Positions 37,247 to 46,457 of a stretch of 64,000 bases of DNA are shown here, in pieces. The stretch is from the NCBI RefSeq assembly GCF_036855935.1, contig NZ_JASPFK010000001.1:250501-314500 (forward strand), given 5' to 3'. Below the pieces are notes generated by a model. That model did not search any database and was not told where the DNA came from. It worked only from the letters and a program-made list of their open reading frames with translations. Both the position numbers and the translations under genes were made by a program. The stretch comes from Sphingomonas sp. LR60 (lineage in GTDB: Bacteria > Pseudomonadota > Alphaproteobacteria > Sphingomonadales > Sphingomonadaceae). Within the stretch, counting starts at the first letter, position 1, and each line of letters starts with the position of its first letter.

Positions 37247-38477
37247 GTTCGGTTTGGCATCCCTTCACCCAGCACGGGCTGCAGGAGCCGATCCCGTGCG
37301 TCGTGCGCGGCGAGGGCGCGGTGCTCCACACGGCCGACGGGCGGCGCGTCGTCGATGCGATTTCGTCGTGGTGGGTGACGACGCACGGCCATGCGCATCC
37401 GAAGATCGCCGCCGCGATCCGGGCGCAGGCCGAACGGCTCGACCAGATGATCTTTGCCGGCTGGACCCACGAGCCGGCCGAAGACGTCGCCGCCGGGCTG
37501 CGCGCGATCATGCCGCCGTCCCTGACGCGGGTGTTCTTCTCCGATTCGGGATCGACCAGCGTCGAGGTCGCGCTGAAGATGGCGCTGGGTTACTGGCTGG
37601 CGAAGGGCGAGCTGCGCCACCGCATCCTCGTCATGGAGCATGGCTATCACGGCGACACGATCGGCGCGATGTCGGTCGGCCAGCGCGGCGTGTTCAACCG
37701 TGCCTATGCACCGCTGCTGTTCGATGTCGAGACGATGCCCTATCCGGCGGCCGGGGCGGAGCAGGCGACGCTCGACGTGCTCGACCGCGCCTGTGCGGCC
37801 GGCGCGGCGGCCTTCATCGTCGAGCCGCTGGTGCTCGGCGCGGGCGGGATGCTGTTCTACGCGCCCGACACGCTGCGCCGGATGCGGGAGATTTGTGCGC
37901 ACCACGGCGTGCTGTTCATCGCCGACGAGGTGATGACCGGCTGGGGGCGCACCGGCACGTTGCTGGCGTGCGAACAGGCGGGGATCGAGCCGGATATCCT
38001 GTGCCTGTCGAAGGGGCTGACCGGGGTGCGCTGCCGCTGGCGGTGACGATGGCGAGCGAGCCGATCTTCGAAGCGCATTGGTCGACCGATCGCGCGAAGA
38101 TGTTCTTCCACTCGTCGAGCTACACCGCCAACCCGATCGCCTGCGCCGCCGCCGCCGCCAATCTTGCGATCTGGCGCGAGGAGCCGGTGCTGGAGCGCGT
38201 CGCGCGGCTGAACGACGCGCAGACGACGCGGCTTGGCGAGCTCGACGGCATCCGCAACCCGCGCGTGCTCGGCACGATCGCGGCGTTCGAGATCGGCGCG
38301 GGGGAAGGGTATCTCTCCGACCTCGCGCCCCGCCTGCTGGCGGCGTTCCGCGAGCGCGACGTGCTGCTGCGCCCGCTCGGCGACACGCTCTACGTCATGC
38401 CGCCCTATTGCATCGGCGACGACGATCTCGACCGCGTCTATTCCGCCATTTCGGAGGTGTCGGCACGCCACCGATAA
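37243..38477 (+). CDS. bioA: Adenosylmethionine--8-amino-7-oxononanoate aminotransferase, frameshifted as sequenced
   Basis: A class III PLP aminotransferase producing 7,8-diaminononanoate. The GTG start at 37243 overlaps the bioD stop and gives [14 protein letters not shown], the classic BioA opening. [49 protein letters not shown] and CLSKGLTG with Schiff-base Lys257 follow. The frame breaks at the GGGG run 38023-38026: the first frame stops at 38046, while the next frame continues with [31 protein letters not shown] and the C-terminal domain to 38477. One extra G restores 411 residues. As written, the C-terminal third is lost. Confidence 0.9.
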
Positions 38478-38499
38478 CGCCGACGTGCGTTATGGAAGG

Positions 38500-38736
38500 A
38501 TGACCGTACGATCCCGAACAGCTGCCTTCGCGTCGTTCCTGTGGCGTCGCTGGCGTGGCTGGTGGTCGGATCACCGCGCGATCGCGCGGGAGCGGGCGGC
38601 TGCACTGGAGGCCAGGGCGCGCGAGGCGCTGTCGCTCGACGAGGCGCAGCGGCTTGCGATGGAGGCGGCGGCGTTGCGCGCGGCGGTCGATGGCGGGGGG
38701 CGGCGCAAGGGGATCATTCCGTTGCTGCGCAACTGA
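38500..38736 (+). CDS. Small arginine-rich hypothetical protein
   Basis: A 78-residue open frame between bioA and maiA. ATG at 38500 follows GGAAGG at short spacing. It begins TVRSRTAAFASFLWRRWRGWW, an Arg/Trp-rich amphipathic stretch. Next comes a predicted helix rich in Ala, Arg and Glu (ALEARAREALSLDEAQRLAMEAAALRAA in pieces) that could form a coiled coil, and finally GGGRRKGIIPLLRN. No family is recognised. Codon use resembles its neighbours, which argues for a real gene. Confidence 0.5.
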   Translation: MTVRSRTAAFASFLWRRWRGWWSDHRAIARERAAALEARAREALSLDEAQRLAMEAAALRAAVDGGGRRKGIIPLLRN

Positions 38737-38776
38737 TCCGGCGCGCCTAAGCTGGCCCGACATCAGGGGAGGCTTC

Positions 38777-39424
38777 ATGACCGCGACGCCCGACGTGCCG
38801 GTGCTCCACGGCTATTTCCGCTCGACCGCCGCCTATCGCGTGCGGATCGCGCTCAACCTCAAGCAGCTGGCGTGGCGGGACGCCTTCCACCATCTGCGCC
38901 ACGGCGAGCAGCGTGCGCCAGATTACCTGCGGCTCAACCCGCAAGGCCTGGTGCCGGCGCTGGAATGGAACGGCGCGGTGCTGACGCAGAGCCTCGCGAT
39001 CTGCGACTATCTGGACGAGCGCATCCCTGCGCCGCCATTGCTCCCCGCCGATCCGGTCGCGCGTGCGCAGGTGCGCGCGTTCGCGCAGGTGATCGCATGC
39101 GACACGCATCCGGTGCAGAACCTGCGCGTCTTGCAACGGCTGCGCGCCGCTGGGCTCGACGAGGCCGCGGTCAATGCGTGGGCGCACGACACGATCGCCG
39201 ACGGGCTCGCCGCCTGCGACGCGCTGATCGCAGGGCAGGCGGGGCCCTATTGCTTCGGCGCGCAGGTGTCGCTCGCCGACCTTTGCCTCGTTCCGCAACT
39301 GGTGAACGCGCGGCGGTTCGGGGTCGCGCTGGCGTGGCCGCGGCTGCTCGCGGTGGAGGCGGCGTGCCTCGCGCTGCCCGCGTTCGCCGATGCCGCCCCG
39401 GAGCGGCAGCCGGACGCGGAATAG
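38777..39424 (+). CDS. maiA: Maleylacetoacetate isomerase (zeta-class GST)
   Basis: A 215-residue thioredoxin-fold protein of the zeta glutathione transferase class, which converts maleylacetoacetate to fumarylacetoacetate in tyrosine or homogentisate breakdown. LHGYFRSTAAYRVRIALNLK is the zeta motif (usually SSxxxRVRIAL, with one Ser changed to Thr here). NPQGLVPALEWNGAVLTQSLAICDYLDE is the glutathione-binding segment, and LADLCLVPQLVNARRF lies in the helical domain. ATG at 38777 follows GGGGAGG. The usual partner genes hmgA and fahA are absent; its stop abuts the convergent sucrose permease gene. Confidence 0.88.
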   Translation: MTATPDVPVLHGYFRSTAAYRVRIALNLKQLAWRDAFHHLRHGEQRAPDYLRLNPQGLVPALEWNGAVLTQSLAICDYLDERIPAPPLLPADPVARAQVRAFAQVIACDTHPVQNLRVLQRLRAAGLDEAAVNAWAHDTIADGLAACDALIAGQAGPYCFGAQVSLADLCLVPQLVNARRFGVALAWPRLLAVEAACLALPAFADAAPERQPDAE

Positions 39425-40738
39425 CTACGCCACCACCCGCCCGCGCGCGCCGCGCCCGACCATCACCGTCGCGACCGCGCCGACCAGCATCAGCACCCCG
39501 CCCAGCACGATCACTACGCGGGCATCGCCGCCCAGCAGGTTGCGATAGAACAGCGGGATCGACAGGCTTTCGATCATCATCGGGATGACGATGAACATGT
39601 TGAAGATGCCCATATAGACGCCGTTGCGCGCCGGCGGGATCATGCCCGTAAGCATGATGTACGGATTGCCCATCATCCCCGCCCAGCCGATGCCGATGCC
39701 GATCATCGCGACGAACAACCAGCCCTCCGACGGCAACGCCGGGATCGCCAGCATCGCCGCGCCCGAGGCAGCGAGGCAGCAGGCATGGACCGCCTTCGCG
39801 CCATAGCGCTTCGCCAGCGGCATCAGCGCCAGCGCGGCGACGAACGCGACCGCATTGTAGAAGGCGCCCAATTGCCCGACCGTCAACACGGTGTCGCGGA
39901 ACGCGGTGCTGCCGGTTTCGACGGTGCCGTGAAGCGAGCGTGCCAGCGCGAAGGTGATGAACTGCCAATAGGCGAACATCGCATACCATTGGCACAGCAT
40001 CGCCAGCGCGAGCTGCCGCATCGGCTTCGGCATTTCGACCAAGGCGGATCTCAGATCGGCCAGCGTCGCACGCAGCGTCAGCGGCTCGGCCGCCAGCCGC
40101 GCCTGCTCCTCCGGCGGCAAGGGCAGTTCGGGGACGCGCCAGACCGACCAGAGGATCGTCGAAAGCGACAGCACCGCACCGATCAGGAACGCGATCCGCG
40201 TGATGTCGGGAATGCCATTGGCATCGACCGCATCCTTGTTGAAACCGATCCACACCAGCAACGACGGCGCGAGATACGACAGCGTCTGCGCCAGCCCGGT
40301 GAACGCCGATTGCGTCAGGAACCCGGTCGCGCGCTGCTCCTCCGCGAGCCGGTCGCCGACATAGGCGCGATACGGCTCCATCGTCACGTTGTTCGCGGCG
40401 TCGAGGATCCACAACAGGCTCGCCGCGATCCATAGAGCGCGGCTGTACGGCATCGCGAACAGGCACAGGCTGCACAGCACCGCGCCGATCAGGAAATACG
40501 GCGTGCGGCGCCCGAGCCGCGTGTTCGTCCGATCGCTCATCGCGCCGATCAGCGGCTGGACGAGCAGCCCGGTCATGGGGCCAGCGAGCCACAGCAGCGG
40601 CAGGCTGGCCTCGTCGGCACCGAGATAGCCGTAGATCGGCGCCATATTGGCCTGTTGCAGCCCGAACGAGAATTGCAGCCCGAGGAAGCCGAGGTTCATC
40701 TCGACGATCCGGGCCAGCGACAGGCGAGGCTTGGTCAT
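39425..40738 (-). CDS. suxC: MFS sucrose permease of sux-like locus
   Basis: A 437-residue transporter with twelve membrane segments: [20 protein letters not shown] in segment 1, [31 protein letters not shown] across the first loop, and [16 protein letters not shown] and [18 protein letters not shown] in the second half. It is paralogous to the maltose-locus permease at 22812 but clearly different in sequence. It is the last gene of the amylosucrase operon on the minus strand, which suggests sucrose uptake across the inner membrane. ATG at 40738 ([14 protein letters not shown]) is chosen; the longer reading enters a repeat. The symbol is by analogy with Xanthomonas sux. Confidence 0.82.
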   Translation of the reverse strand: MTKPRLSLARIVEMNLGFLGLQFSFGLQQANMAPIYGYLGADEASLPLLWLAGPMTGLLVQPLIGAMSDRTNTRLGRRTPYFLIGAVLCSLCLFAMPYSRALWIAASLLWILDAANNVTMEPYRAYVGDRLAEEQRATGFLTQSAFTGLAQTLSYLAPSLLVWIGFNKDAVDANGIPDITRIAFLIGAVLSLSTILWSVWRVPELPLPPEEQARLAAEPLTLRATLADLRSALVEMPKPMRQLALAMLCQWYAMFAYWQFITFALARSLHGTVETGSTAFRDTVLTVGQLGAFYNAVAFVAALALMPLAKRYGAKAVHACCLAASGAAMLAIPALPSEGWLFVAMIGIGIGWAGMMGNPYIMLTGMIPPARNGVYMGIFNMFIVIPMMIESLSIPLFYRNLLGGDARVVIVLGGVLMLVGAVATVMVGRGARGRVVA

Positions 40739-40783
40739 CTCACGGCTCCTGCTTGGTAGGAGAGGACGGGTGCCGAACACACT

Positions 40784-40852
40784 CCGTTCGTCCTAAGCTT
40801 GTCGAAGGGCGGGTTACGGGGCGCGTGCTTCGACAAGCTCAGCACGAACGGC
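40784..40852. repeat. Palindromic repeat family D, overlapping the amylosucrase 3' end
   Basis: CCGTTCGTCCTAAGCTTGTC with GAAGGGC pairs with GCTTCGACAAGCTCAGCACG and AACGG. The right arm lies inside the amylosucrase reading frame and supplies its last eleven residues (VRAELVEARAP) and stop codon. Confidence 0.85.
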
Positions 40853-42655
40853 AAGAACGGGGCGGGCCTCCAGCGAACGATGCGCCCGCTCGCCTTCACC
40901 CTCCAGCCACACGACCCCCCATGCCGGCACGGCGTCGACAAGCGCGCCGGTCAGCCGGTCACGCCCGGTCTCCGCCACCGCGATCTCGCGCTCGCTGAAG
41001 TTGAGGAACACCCGGTCGCGCCCGCACGCAACTCCCAGCAACGCGGCGTCCGCGGTCGCGATCAGCGTCGGCGCCCCCGCACCTCCGCTCGCGATCCGCG
41101 CATCACGCAAGGCGGTAAGGTCGCCGCTGATCCGCAGCGCCGCCGGCGTCTCCAGCGCCCACCAGTCCATCGGCGGTCGGTGGATCCAGCGACCCTCATG
41201 CGCCAGCTCGGGATCGTCGGCATAAGCGTAATCGTTCAGCAGCCCGGCCTCGTCACCCATATAGGTCGTCGCGACCCCGCCGCTGGCGATCGACAGCGCG
41301 TTGAGCAGCGCGATCCGCCGCAACGCGGCCTCGCGCGCGTCATCGTCCTGCGCCGCCTCCAGCCCGGCGAGCGACGCGAGCGTGCCGTTGGTGCCGTGCA
41401 AGGCCGCGCCGTCCGACTGGAACGGCACCCCGCGCGCCCAACTGTCGCCCGCGCCGTGCAGGAAGGCGGCGGCGGCGCGCAGTCGCGCCTCGGGCGCCGG
41501 GTCGATCGCGCGCAGATCGCCGAGCACCGCGCCCCAGCCGATATCGTCGTGGCAGCGCGCATAGCTCAGCCAATTCGCGCCCGACGGCAGTCCGCCGCTC
41601 GCCGCGACGATCGCCGCGGGCAGTTGCGCGGATCGCTCCGCGAGCCCGACCCAGCCGGCGACCATCAGCGAATTGTTGTAGACCAGATGGCATTCGGGCT
41701 CGAACCCGTCGCCCTCGTCCATCCCGAAATAGGGCGGGACGAACGCGGTCGGCACGATCGCCTCCGCCTTGAGCAAGGTCGCGGGCGCGACGATGTCGAG
41801 CGCGGCGCGCAGCCCGCGTACGATGTAATGCGCCTGCGGAAGGTTGCGGCACGTCGTCCCCGACTGCTTCCACAGGAAGGCCGTGCTGTCGAGCCGGAAC
41901 GCCTCGAAGCCGTGGTTGGCGAGGCGTAGCGCAGCGTCGAGCATCGCGACGAACACCTGCGGGTTGCGCCAGTTTAAATCCCATTGGAACGGATAGAAGG
42001 TCGTCCAGACGTTGCCGCCCATTTCGGGCACGTGCGTGAAATTGCCCGGCGCGGTGGTCGGGAAAACCTGCGGCAGTTCGGCATTGCGCGCCGCCGCCTC
42101 GGCATCGTCGACCACCATGTAGAAGTCGCGGTAGAAAGGATCGCCCGCGCGCGCCGCCTTCGCCCACTCATGGTCGTCGGCGGTGTGGTTGAGCGCGAGG
42201 TCGACGCACAGGCTGATCCGCGCCGCGCGCAGCCGCTCGGTAAGCCGCTCGACATCGGCCATCGTACCGAGCGACGGCTCGATGCTCCGATAATCGGCGA
42301 CCGCGAACCCGCCGTCGCTGTCGCCCTCACGCGCCTTGAGCAGCGCGAGGACGTGGAGGTAGCGCACCCCCAGCGCCTCCAGATGGTCGACGTGCGCGGC
42401 AAGCCCGTTCACCGTCCCGCCGAAGCGATCGACATAGGTCGAATAGCCGACCATGTCGGCGCGCACGAACCAGTCGGGATCGGCGACCCGCGCGTCGTCG
42501 AGCGCCTGCAACGCTGGCGGGCGTTCCCCGGCACGCGCGTGGAGCAGCGCCTCGATCGTCGCCCACAGCGCGGCGCCATCGTGATCGGGATAGAGCCGCG
42601 CAAGCTGGCGACGCAGCCGCGGTGCGATCGCCTCCAGGCGCTGCTGCATGGTCAT
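40814..42655 (-). CDS. suxB: Amylosucrase-type GH13 enzyme (GH13_4)
   Basis: A 613-residue enzyme of the amylosucrase subfamily, which cleaves sucrose and transfers glucose to glucans or water. No signal peptide is present, so it acts in the cytoplasm. Visible features are the helical N-terminal domain, DWFVRADMVGYSTYVDRFGG, and DLALNHTADDHEWA (conserved region I). The catalytic Asp256 is in EAFRLDSTAF, Glu298 in LKAEAIVP, and Asp370 in RCHDDIGW, the last motif being typical of amylosucrases. The C-terminus ends inside a family D repeat, so the last residues are probably not ancestral. The gene follows the receptor in one minus-strand operon. Confidence 0.9.
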   Translation of the reverse strand: MTMQQRLEAIAPRLRRQLARLYPDHDGAALWATIEALLHARAGERPPALQALDDARVADPDWFVRADMVGYSTYVDRFGGTVNGLAAHVDHLEALGVRYLHVLALLKAREGDSDGGFAVADYRSIEPSLGTMADVERLTERLRAARISLCVDLALNHTADDHEWAKAARAGDPFYRDFYMVVDDAEAAARNAELPQVFPTTAPGNFTHVPEMGGNVWTTFYPFQWDLNWRNPQVFVAMLDAALRLANHGFEAFRLDSTAFLWKQSGTTCRNLPQAHYIVRGLRAALDIVAPATLLKAEAIVPTAFVPPYFGMDEGDGFEPECHLVYNNSLMVAGWVGLAERSAQLPAAIVAASGGLPSGANWLSYARCHDDIGWGAVLGDLRAIDPAPEARLRAAAAFLHGAGDSWARGVPFQSDGAALHGTNGTLASLAGLEAAQDDDAREAALRRIALLNALSIASGGVATTYMGDEAGLLNDYAYADDPELAHEGRWIHRPPMDWWALETPAALRISGDLTALRDARIASGGAGAPTLIATADAALLGVACGRDRVFLNFSEREIAVAETGRDRLTGALVDAVPAWGVVWLEGEGERAHRSLEARPVLAVRAELVEARAP

Positions 42656-42715
42656 GATCCGCGATTCCCCATGTCGGTCATCATCTTACCCGATCGTCGT
42701 GTGACTGAACCACTC

Positions 42716-42792
42716 CGTCATTGCGAGCGTAGCGAAGCAATCCAGGGCGTCCTGGTCAGACACTGGATTGCCTCGCTCCGCTCGCAAGGACG
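42716..42792. repeat. Intergenic palindromic repeat, family C
   Basis: GTCATTGCGAGCGTAGCGAA pairs with a slightly degenerate right arm, TGCCTCGCTCCGCTCGCAAG. It lies in the 152-bp gap between the receptor and amylosucrase genes, within the presumed operon, and could shape mRNA ends or expression ratios. Confidence 0.85.
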
Positions 42793-42807
42793 AAAATACG
42801 TCCTGCC

Positions 42808-45285
42808 TCAGAAATCGAACCGCACCGATGCGGCGATCGTCCGGCCGTTGATCGACCGCGCCCGCACCAGCTGGTTCGACGGGATCGCGGCGTCCTCGGC
42901 CTCGGTGATGCCCTTTACGTTGAAGATGTTGTTGGCATTCAGGTTGAAGCTGACGTTATCCGCCGCGCGCACCAGCAGGAAGCCGTTGACCTGCGTGTAG
43001 GCGGGCATCTTCAACTGGTTGACCGGCTGCGTGTAGCTGGAGGTGGTGCCGATCACGTTCGCGCCGAAGCTGACGCGCCCGAAGTCGAGCTGCGGGGTCG
43101 CCTGATAGACGAACGCGGCCTGCCGCTGCGGCCGGTTGCCGTTCAGCGTCGCGTCGGTCGCGTCGCGCGTGATCTTGGCATCGGTATAGGTGCCCGCGGC
43201 GGTCAGCGAGAACGGCCCGTGGCGGAAGCGGCCTTCCAGCTCGACGCCGGTCGCCTCGTAATTGCGGCTGGTGAACTGCTGCTGCGACAGCAGATAGTTG
43301 GTTTCCTGCGTCTTCGCGTTGAACACCGTGGCATACAGGCCGATCGGCCCGGACGAGAATTTCAGCCCGCCCTCCGCCTGCTTCACGAAGTCGTAGGGCT
43401 TGGCACCCGGGACGAGGCCGCCGGTCTGCAGGTTGATCGTCGGGCCGAACAGCAGTCGGTCGGCATTGACGCGCCCGCCCCGGCTGTAGCGCGCGAACGC
43501 CGCCAGCGTGTCACTCAGCCGATAGTTCACGCCCGCCGAATAGGAGAGATAGCTATAGTCGTAGTCGATGCCGGTCCGGTTGTTGGGCAGGAACGCCACC
43601 GTCTGCTCGGCGGCGGAGATCACGCCATCGCCGTTCATGTCCTGCGCGCGCGTCGTGACCGCACCGGGCAGGTCGCCCGCGATGCTCCCCTTGGCCGAAC
43701 CGAAGTCGTAGCGGACGCTGCCGTCGATGTTCAGCCGCCCGACCTCGAAGCCGAGCTGCGCGAACGGCGCATTGGTGGTGTAGCGCATGTCATAGCTGCG
43801 GCGGCAGCAATTGCCGAAGAACGACGCCGAATACAGCGTCCCTCCGGCGGTCTGCGACACGCCCGCGGCGTTGCGGATGTCGACCAGCACCGATCGGCCG
43901 TCACCCTGAACGGTCTGGAAGAACGAGGTCCACAGCCAGTCGGTCTTCACGTCCTGCCGCGAATTGTAGATGCCCGCCGCGATCGACACCGCGCCACCGC
44001 CCAGCTCGACCTTGCCGTTCAGGCGCAGATCGTTGGTGATGTTGTTCAGGCTCTTCAGGTCGACGTCGAACAGCACCACGCTGGCGAGTAGGCCGTTGCC
44101 GCCGACCGTTCCCGGGCTGGCGATCCGCTGCCCCGAAAGCGGGCCGCTGGCATAGTAAAGCTGAGCGCCCGCGCCGGCGAAGCCATTGGCCGTGGTCTGC
44201 GCATCGCCGACGGCGGCGGGGAAGGGCGAGACGAAGTCGCCGGAGATGTCCGAATAGCGGAACCGCTCGGTAAGGTTCCAACCGTCGGCGATCTCGAACT
44301 GGCCCTCGAACCCGACCGACTTGACGACCGGATGCATCCCGTCGCCGATGTTGCGACGCACCGGCTTGTTGTTGCCGTCAAGCGTCAGTAACGAACCGAT
44401 GTAGCGGCTGTGCAGCGTGTCCTCGTTGATCGAGAAGCCGGGCACGTTGGTGTAGGTCGGGTCGTCGTTGCCACCGGTCACGCGCACCGGGTTGGGCAGA
44501 TAGGCGATGCTGCGATCGTCGAGATACTTGCCGTAGACGCGGACATAGCCGCGGTCGAACTCGCGGGTGATGTTGGCCTTGATCTGCCCGCCGCGCATCG
44601 CGTCGTAGCCGACGTCGCGCGGACCGTCACCAAGCCGGTAGAAACCGCTCAATTCGTAGCGGGTCTTGGCATCGATGTGCCCGCCGTACGCGAAGTCGGC
44701 CCGATATTCGCGATAGTCGATGCCCGAGGAAAGCTGGAACGAGCCCCCTTCCTGCTCGCCGGTCTTCGAGATGAAGTTGATGATGCCGCCCGGCGAGTTG
44801 CTCGCGAAGGTCGACGCCGATCCGCCGCGTACCGACTCGATGCGGGCGAGCGACAAATCGTTGCGGATGAAGATGTCGGCATTGCCGAAGATGATGTCGC
44901 CGAATTCGAGCACCGGCAGGCCGTCTTCCTGCAATTGCAGGAACTTCGAGCCGCCCGACGCGACCGGCAGGCCGCGCACCGAGATATTGGCATTGCCCTC
45001 GCCGCCCGACGCTTCGACGCGAACGCCGGGCAGATTGCGGAGGATTTCCGCGGTGTTGCGCGGCGGGATCTTCGCGGTCAGGTCGGCATCGAGCGAGCTG
45101 ACCGACACCGACGTATCCAGCCGGTTGCGTCCCTGTGCCACGCCGGTGACGACGATGTCTTCGGCCGCAGTGGCCTCGGGCGGATTGGCAGAAGTGCTGG
45201 TGTCGCTCTGCGGGACTTGCGCGTGCGCCGCACCGGCGATCAGCAACGCGGGGATCGAAGCGAGCAGGCGGAAGCGCAGTGTCAT
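42808..45285 (-). CDS. suxA: TonB-dependent receptor of sucrose locus
   Basis: An 825-residue outer-membrane receptor. The signal peptide ends near residue 24 (AGAAHAQVP), the TonB box region is EDIVVTGVAQGRNRLD, and the plug includes PPRNTAEILRNLPGVRVEASGGEGNANISVRGLP. A 22-stranded barrel of the FecA-like type follows, ending with IAASVRFDF. It belongs to a different receptor subgroup from the maltose-locus receptor. ATG at 45285 (MTLRFRLLASIP) is chosen because it starts the signal peptide; the longer reading begins inside the operators. Sucrose uptake is inferred from the amylosucrase, permease and LacI neighbours. Confidence 0.88.
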   Translation of the reverse strand: MTLRFRLLASIPALLIAGAAHAQVPQSDTSTSANPPEATAAEDIVVTGVAQGRNRLDTSVSVSSLDADLTAKIPPRNTAEILRNLPGVRVEASGGEGNANISVRGLPVASGGSKFLQLQEDGLPVLEFGDIIFGNADIFIRNDLSLARIESVRGGSASTFASNSPGGIINFISKTGEQEGGSFQLSSGIDYREYRADFAYGGHIDAKTRYELSGFYRLGDGPRDVGYDAMRGGQIKANITREFDRGYVRVYGKYLDDRSIAYLPNPVRVTGGNDDPTYTNVPGFSINEDTLHSRYIGSLLTLDGNNKPVRRNIGDGMHPVVKSVGFEGQFEIADGWNLTERFRYSDISGDFVSPFPAAVGDAQTTANGFAGAGAQLYYASGPLSGQRIASPGTVGGNGLLASVVLFDVDLKSLNNITNDLRLNGKVELGGGAVSIAAGIYNSRQDVKTDWLWTSFFQTVQGDGRSVLVDIRNAAGVSQTAGGTLYSASFFGNCCRRSYDMRYTTNAPFAQLGFEVGRLNIDGSVRYDFGSAKGSIAGDLPGAVTTRAQDMNGDGVISAAEQTVAFLPNNRTGIDYDYSYLSYSAGVNYRLSDTLAAFARYSRGGRVNADRLLFGPTINLQTGGLVPGAKPYDFVKQAEGGLKFSSGPIGLYATVFNAKTQETNYLLSQQQFTSRNYEATGVELEGRFRHGPFSLTAAGTYTDAKITRDATDATLNGNRPQRQAAFVYQATPQLDFGRVSFGANVIGTTSSYTQPVNQLKMPAYTQVNGFLLVRAADNVSFNLNANNIFNVKGITEAEDAAIPSNQLVRARSINGRTIAASVRFDF

Positions 45286-45351
45286 CACAGAAAAACCTCT
45301 CCTGAACGACCGCTCTTTGTGAACGGCCTGATGACAGCTACATATTCCTCC

Positions 45352-45365
45352 TGCAATCGATTGCA
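45352..45365. promoter_or_regulatory. Sucrose-locus LacI operator O1
   Basis: TGCAATCGATTGCA is a perfect 14-bp palindrome with central CG, as in LacI-family sites. On the minus strand, TTGCAA within it can act as a -35 box, 16 bp before a TATGTA that could be the -10 box of the receptor promoter, so a bound repressor would block polymerase. Confidence 0.75.
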
Positions 45366-45374
45366 ACGCCATTT

Positions 45375-45388
45375 TGCAAACGATTGCA
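45375..45388. promoter_or_regulatory. Sucrose-locus LacI operator O2
   Basis: TGCAAACGATTGCA differs from O1 by one base and lies 23 bp from it centre to centre, about two helical turns, on the same DNA face. Both lie between the end of the LacI gene and the receptor start. Confidence 0.75.
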
Positions 45389-45404
45389 GAGAGTGCGAAA
45401 TTCG

Positions 45405-46394
45405 TTAGGCAGAGGTGCGGACGATCAGTTCCGGAGCGACGATCTCGCTGGATGCGGGCTCCCCGGCGATTCGCCGGAGCAGCGTTTCGACCATCAGCCG
45501 CGTCCCCGTCACCAGATCCTGACGGATCGTCGTCAGCGGGGGTGACGTATGCGCGGCGAGCGTGACGTCGTCATAGCCGATCACCGCGACGTCACCCGGC
45601 ACGTCGAGCCCGGCCTCGGTCAGCGCGCGCAACGCGCTCATCGCAGCAACGTCCGAAGCGGCGAAGATCGCATCAGGCGCGTCACCTTTCGCCAGCCGCG
45701 TGCGCACGGCGGCATGGACCGCATCCGGGTCCATCTCGCACGAGAGCACCTCGACCGGCATCGTACCGGCGGCGTCCCGGAACCCCGACAGCCGATCCGC
45801 GAATTCGGGAGGCGCGGGATCGCCGAGGAACAACAGCCGGCTGCGCCCAAGCCCGAGCAGATGCGTCCCCGCGATCCGGCCACCCAGGATGTTGTCCGAT
45901 CCGATCGTCAAATGCTTCTGGTCCGGCCGGTTGACCCCCCAGACGACCAGTGGCGCATAGCGTGCGGCGACACGCTCGATCGTGTCATATTGGTCCGATT
46001 GCCCGACCAGCAGCACACCATCGACGCGCCCGCTGTCGACCAGCCGGTCGAGCCACTCGTCGTTCTCGGGCAGCACGCGCGACAGCAAGATGTCATAGCC
46101 GCGATCCACCAGCAGATCGGCGAGGAAGCCCAGCAGACTCAGGAAGAACGGATCGGTCAAATGCTGGGTGCGCGCATGGCCCAGCGGCATGGCGAGCGCG
46201 ATCGCGCCGGTGCTGCGCATCCGCAAGTTGCGCGCGAGCTGGTTGGGGCGCACGCCATGTTCGCGGGCCAGCGCGCGGATGCGCTCCTGCGTGGTCTTGC
46301 TGACCGAGGGGTGGCCGGACAGCGCGCGAGACACGGTCGCCGTCGAAACCCCTGCCATTACTGCAAGATCGGCCAGCTTCATCGCTGTCGGCAC
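45405..46394 (-). CDS. suxR: LacI-family regulator of sucrose locus
   Basis: A 329-residue regulator, intact. The helix-turn-helix is MKLADLAVMAGVSTATVSRALSGHPSVSKTTQERI, followed by the hinge helix LARNLRMRSTG and a periplasmic-binding-protein-like core (DPFFLSLLGFLADLLVDRGYD, VDGVLLVGQSDQYD, DAIFAASDVAAMSALRAL, DVAVIGYDDVTLAAHTSPPLTTI). It is likely to repress the downstream receptor-amylosucrase-permease genes via the two TGCAAWCGATTGCA palindromes. GTG at 46394 or ATG at 46382 can start it; the ATG gives the more typical N-terminus, the GTG has the better-placed GGAG. Confidence 0.88.
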   Translation of the reverse strand: MPTAMKLADLAVMAGVSTATVSRALSGHPSVSKTTQERIRALAREHGVRPNQLARNLRMRSTGAIALAMPLGHARTQHLTDPFFLSLLGFLADLLVDRGYDILLSRVLPENDEWLDRLVDSGRVDGVLLVGQSDQYDTIERVAARYAPLVVWGVNRPDQKHLTIGSDNILGGRIAGTHLLGLGRSRLLFLGDPAPPEFADRLSGFRDAAGTMPVEVLSCEMDPDAVHAAVRTRLAKGDAPDAIFAASDVAAMSALRALTEAGLDVPGDVAVIGYDDVTLAAHTSPPLTTIRQDLVTGTRLMVETLLRRIAGEPASSEIVAPELIVRTSA

Positions 46395-46457
46395 TGCATT
46401 ACGTCCCCGCTCCGTTCCCGTTCTTCATAAGCGGTCGGCGCCGCGCCGCAATGCGGG

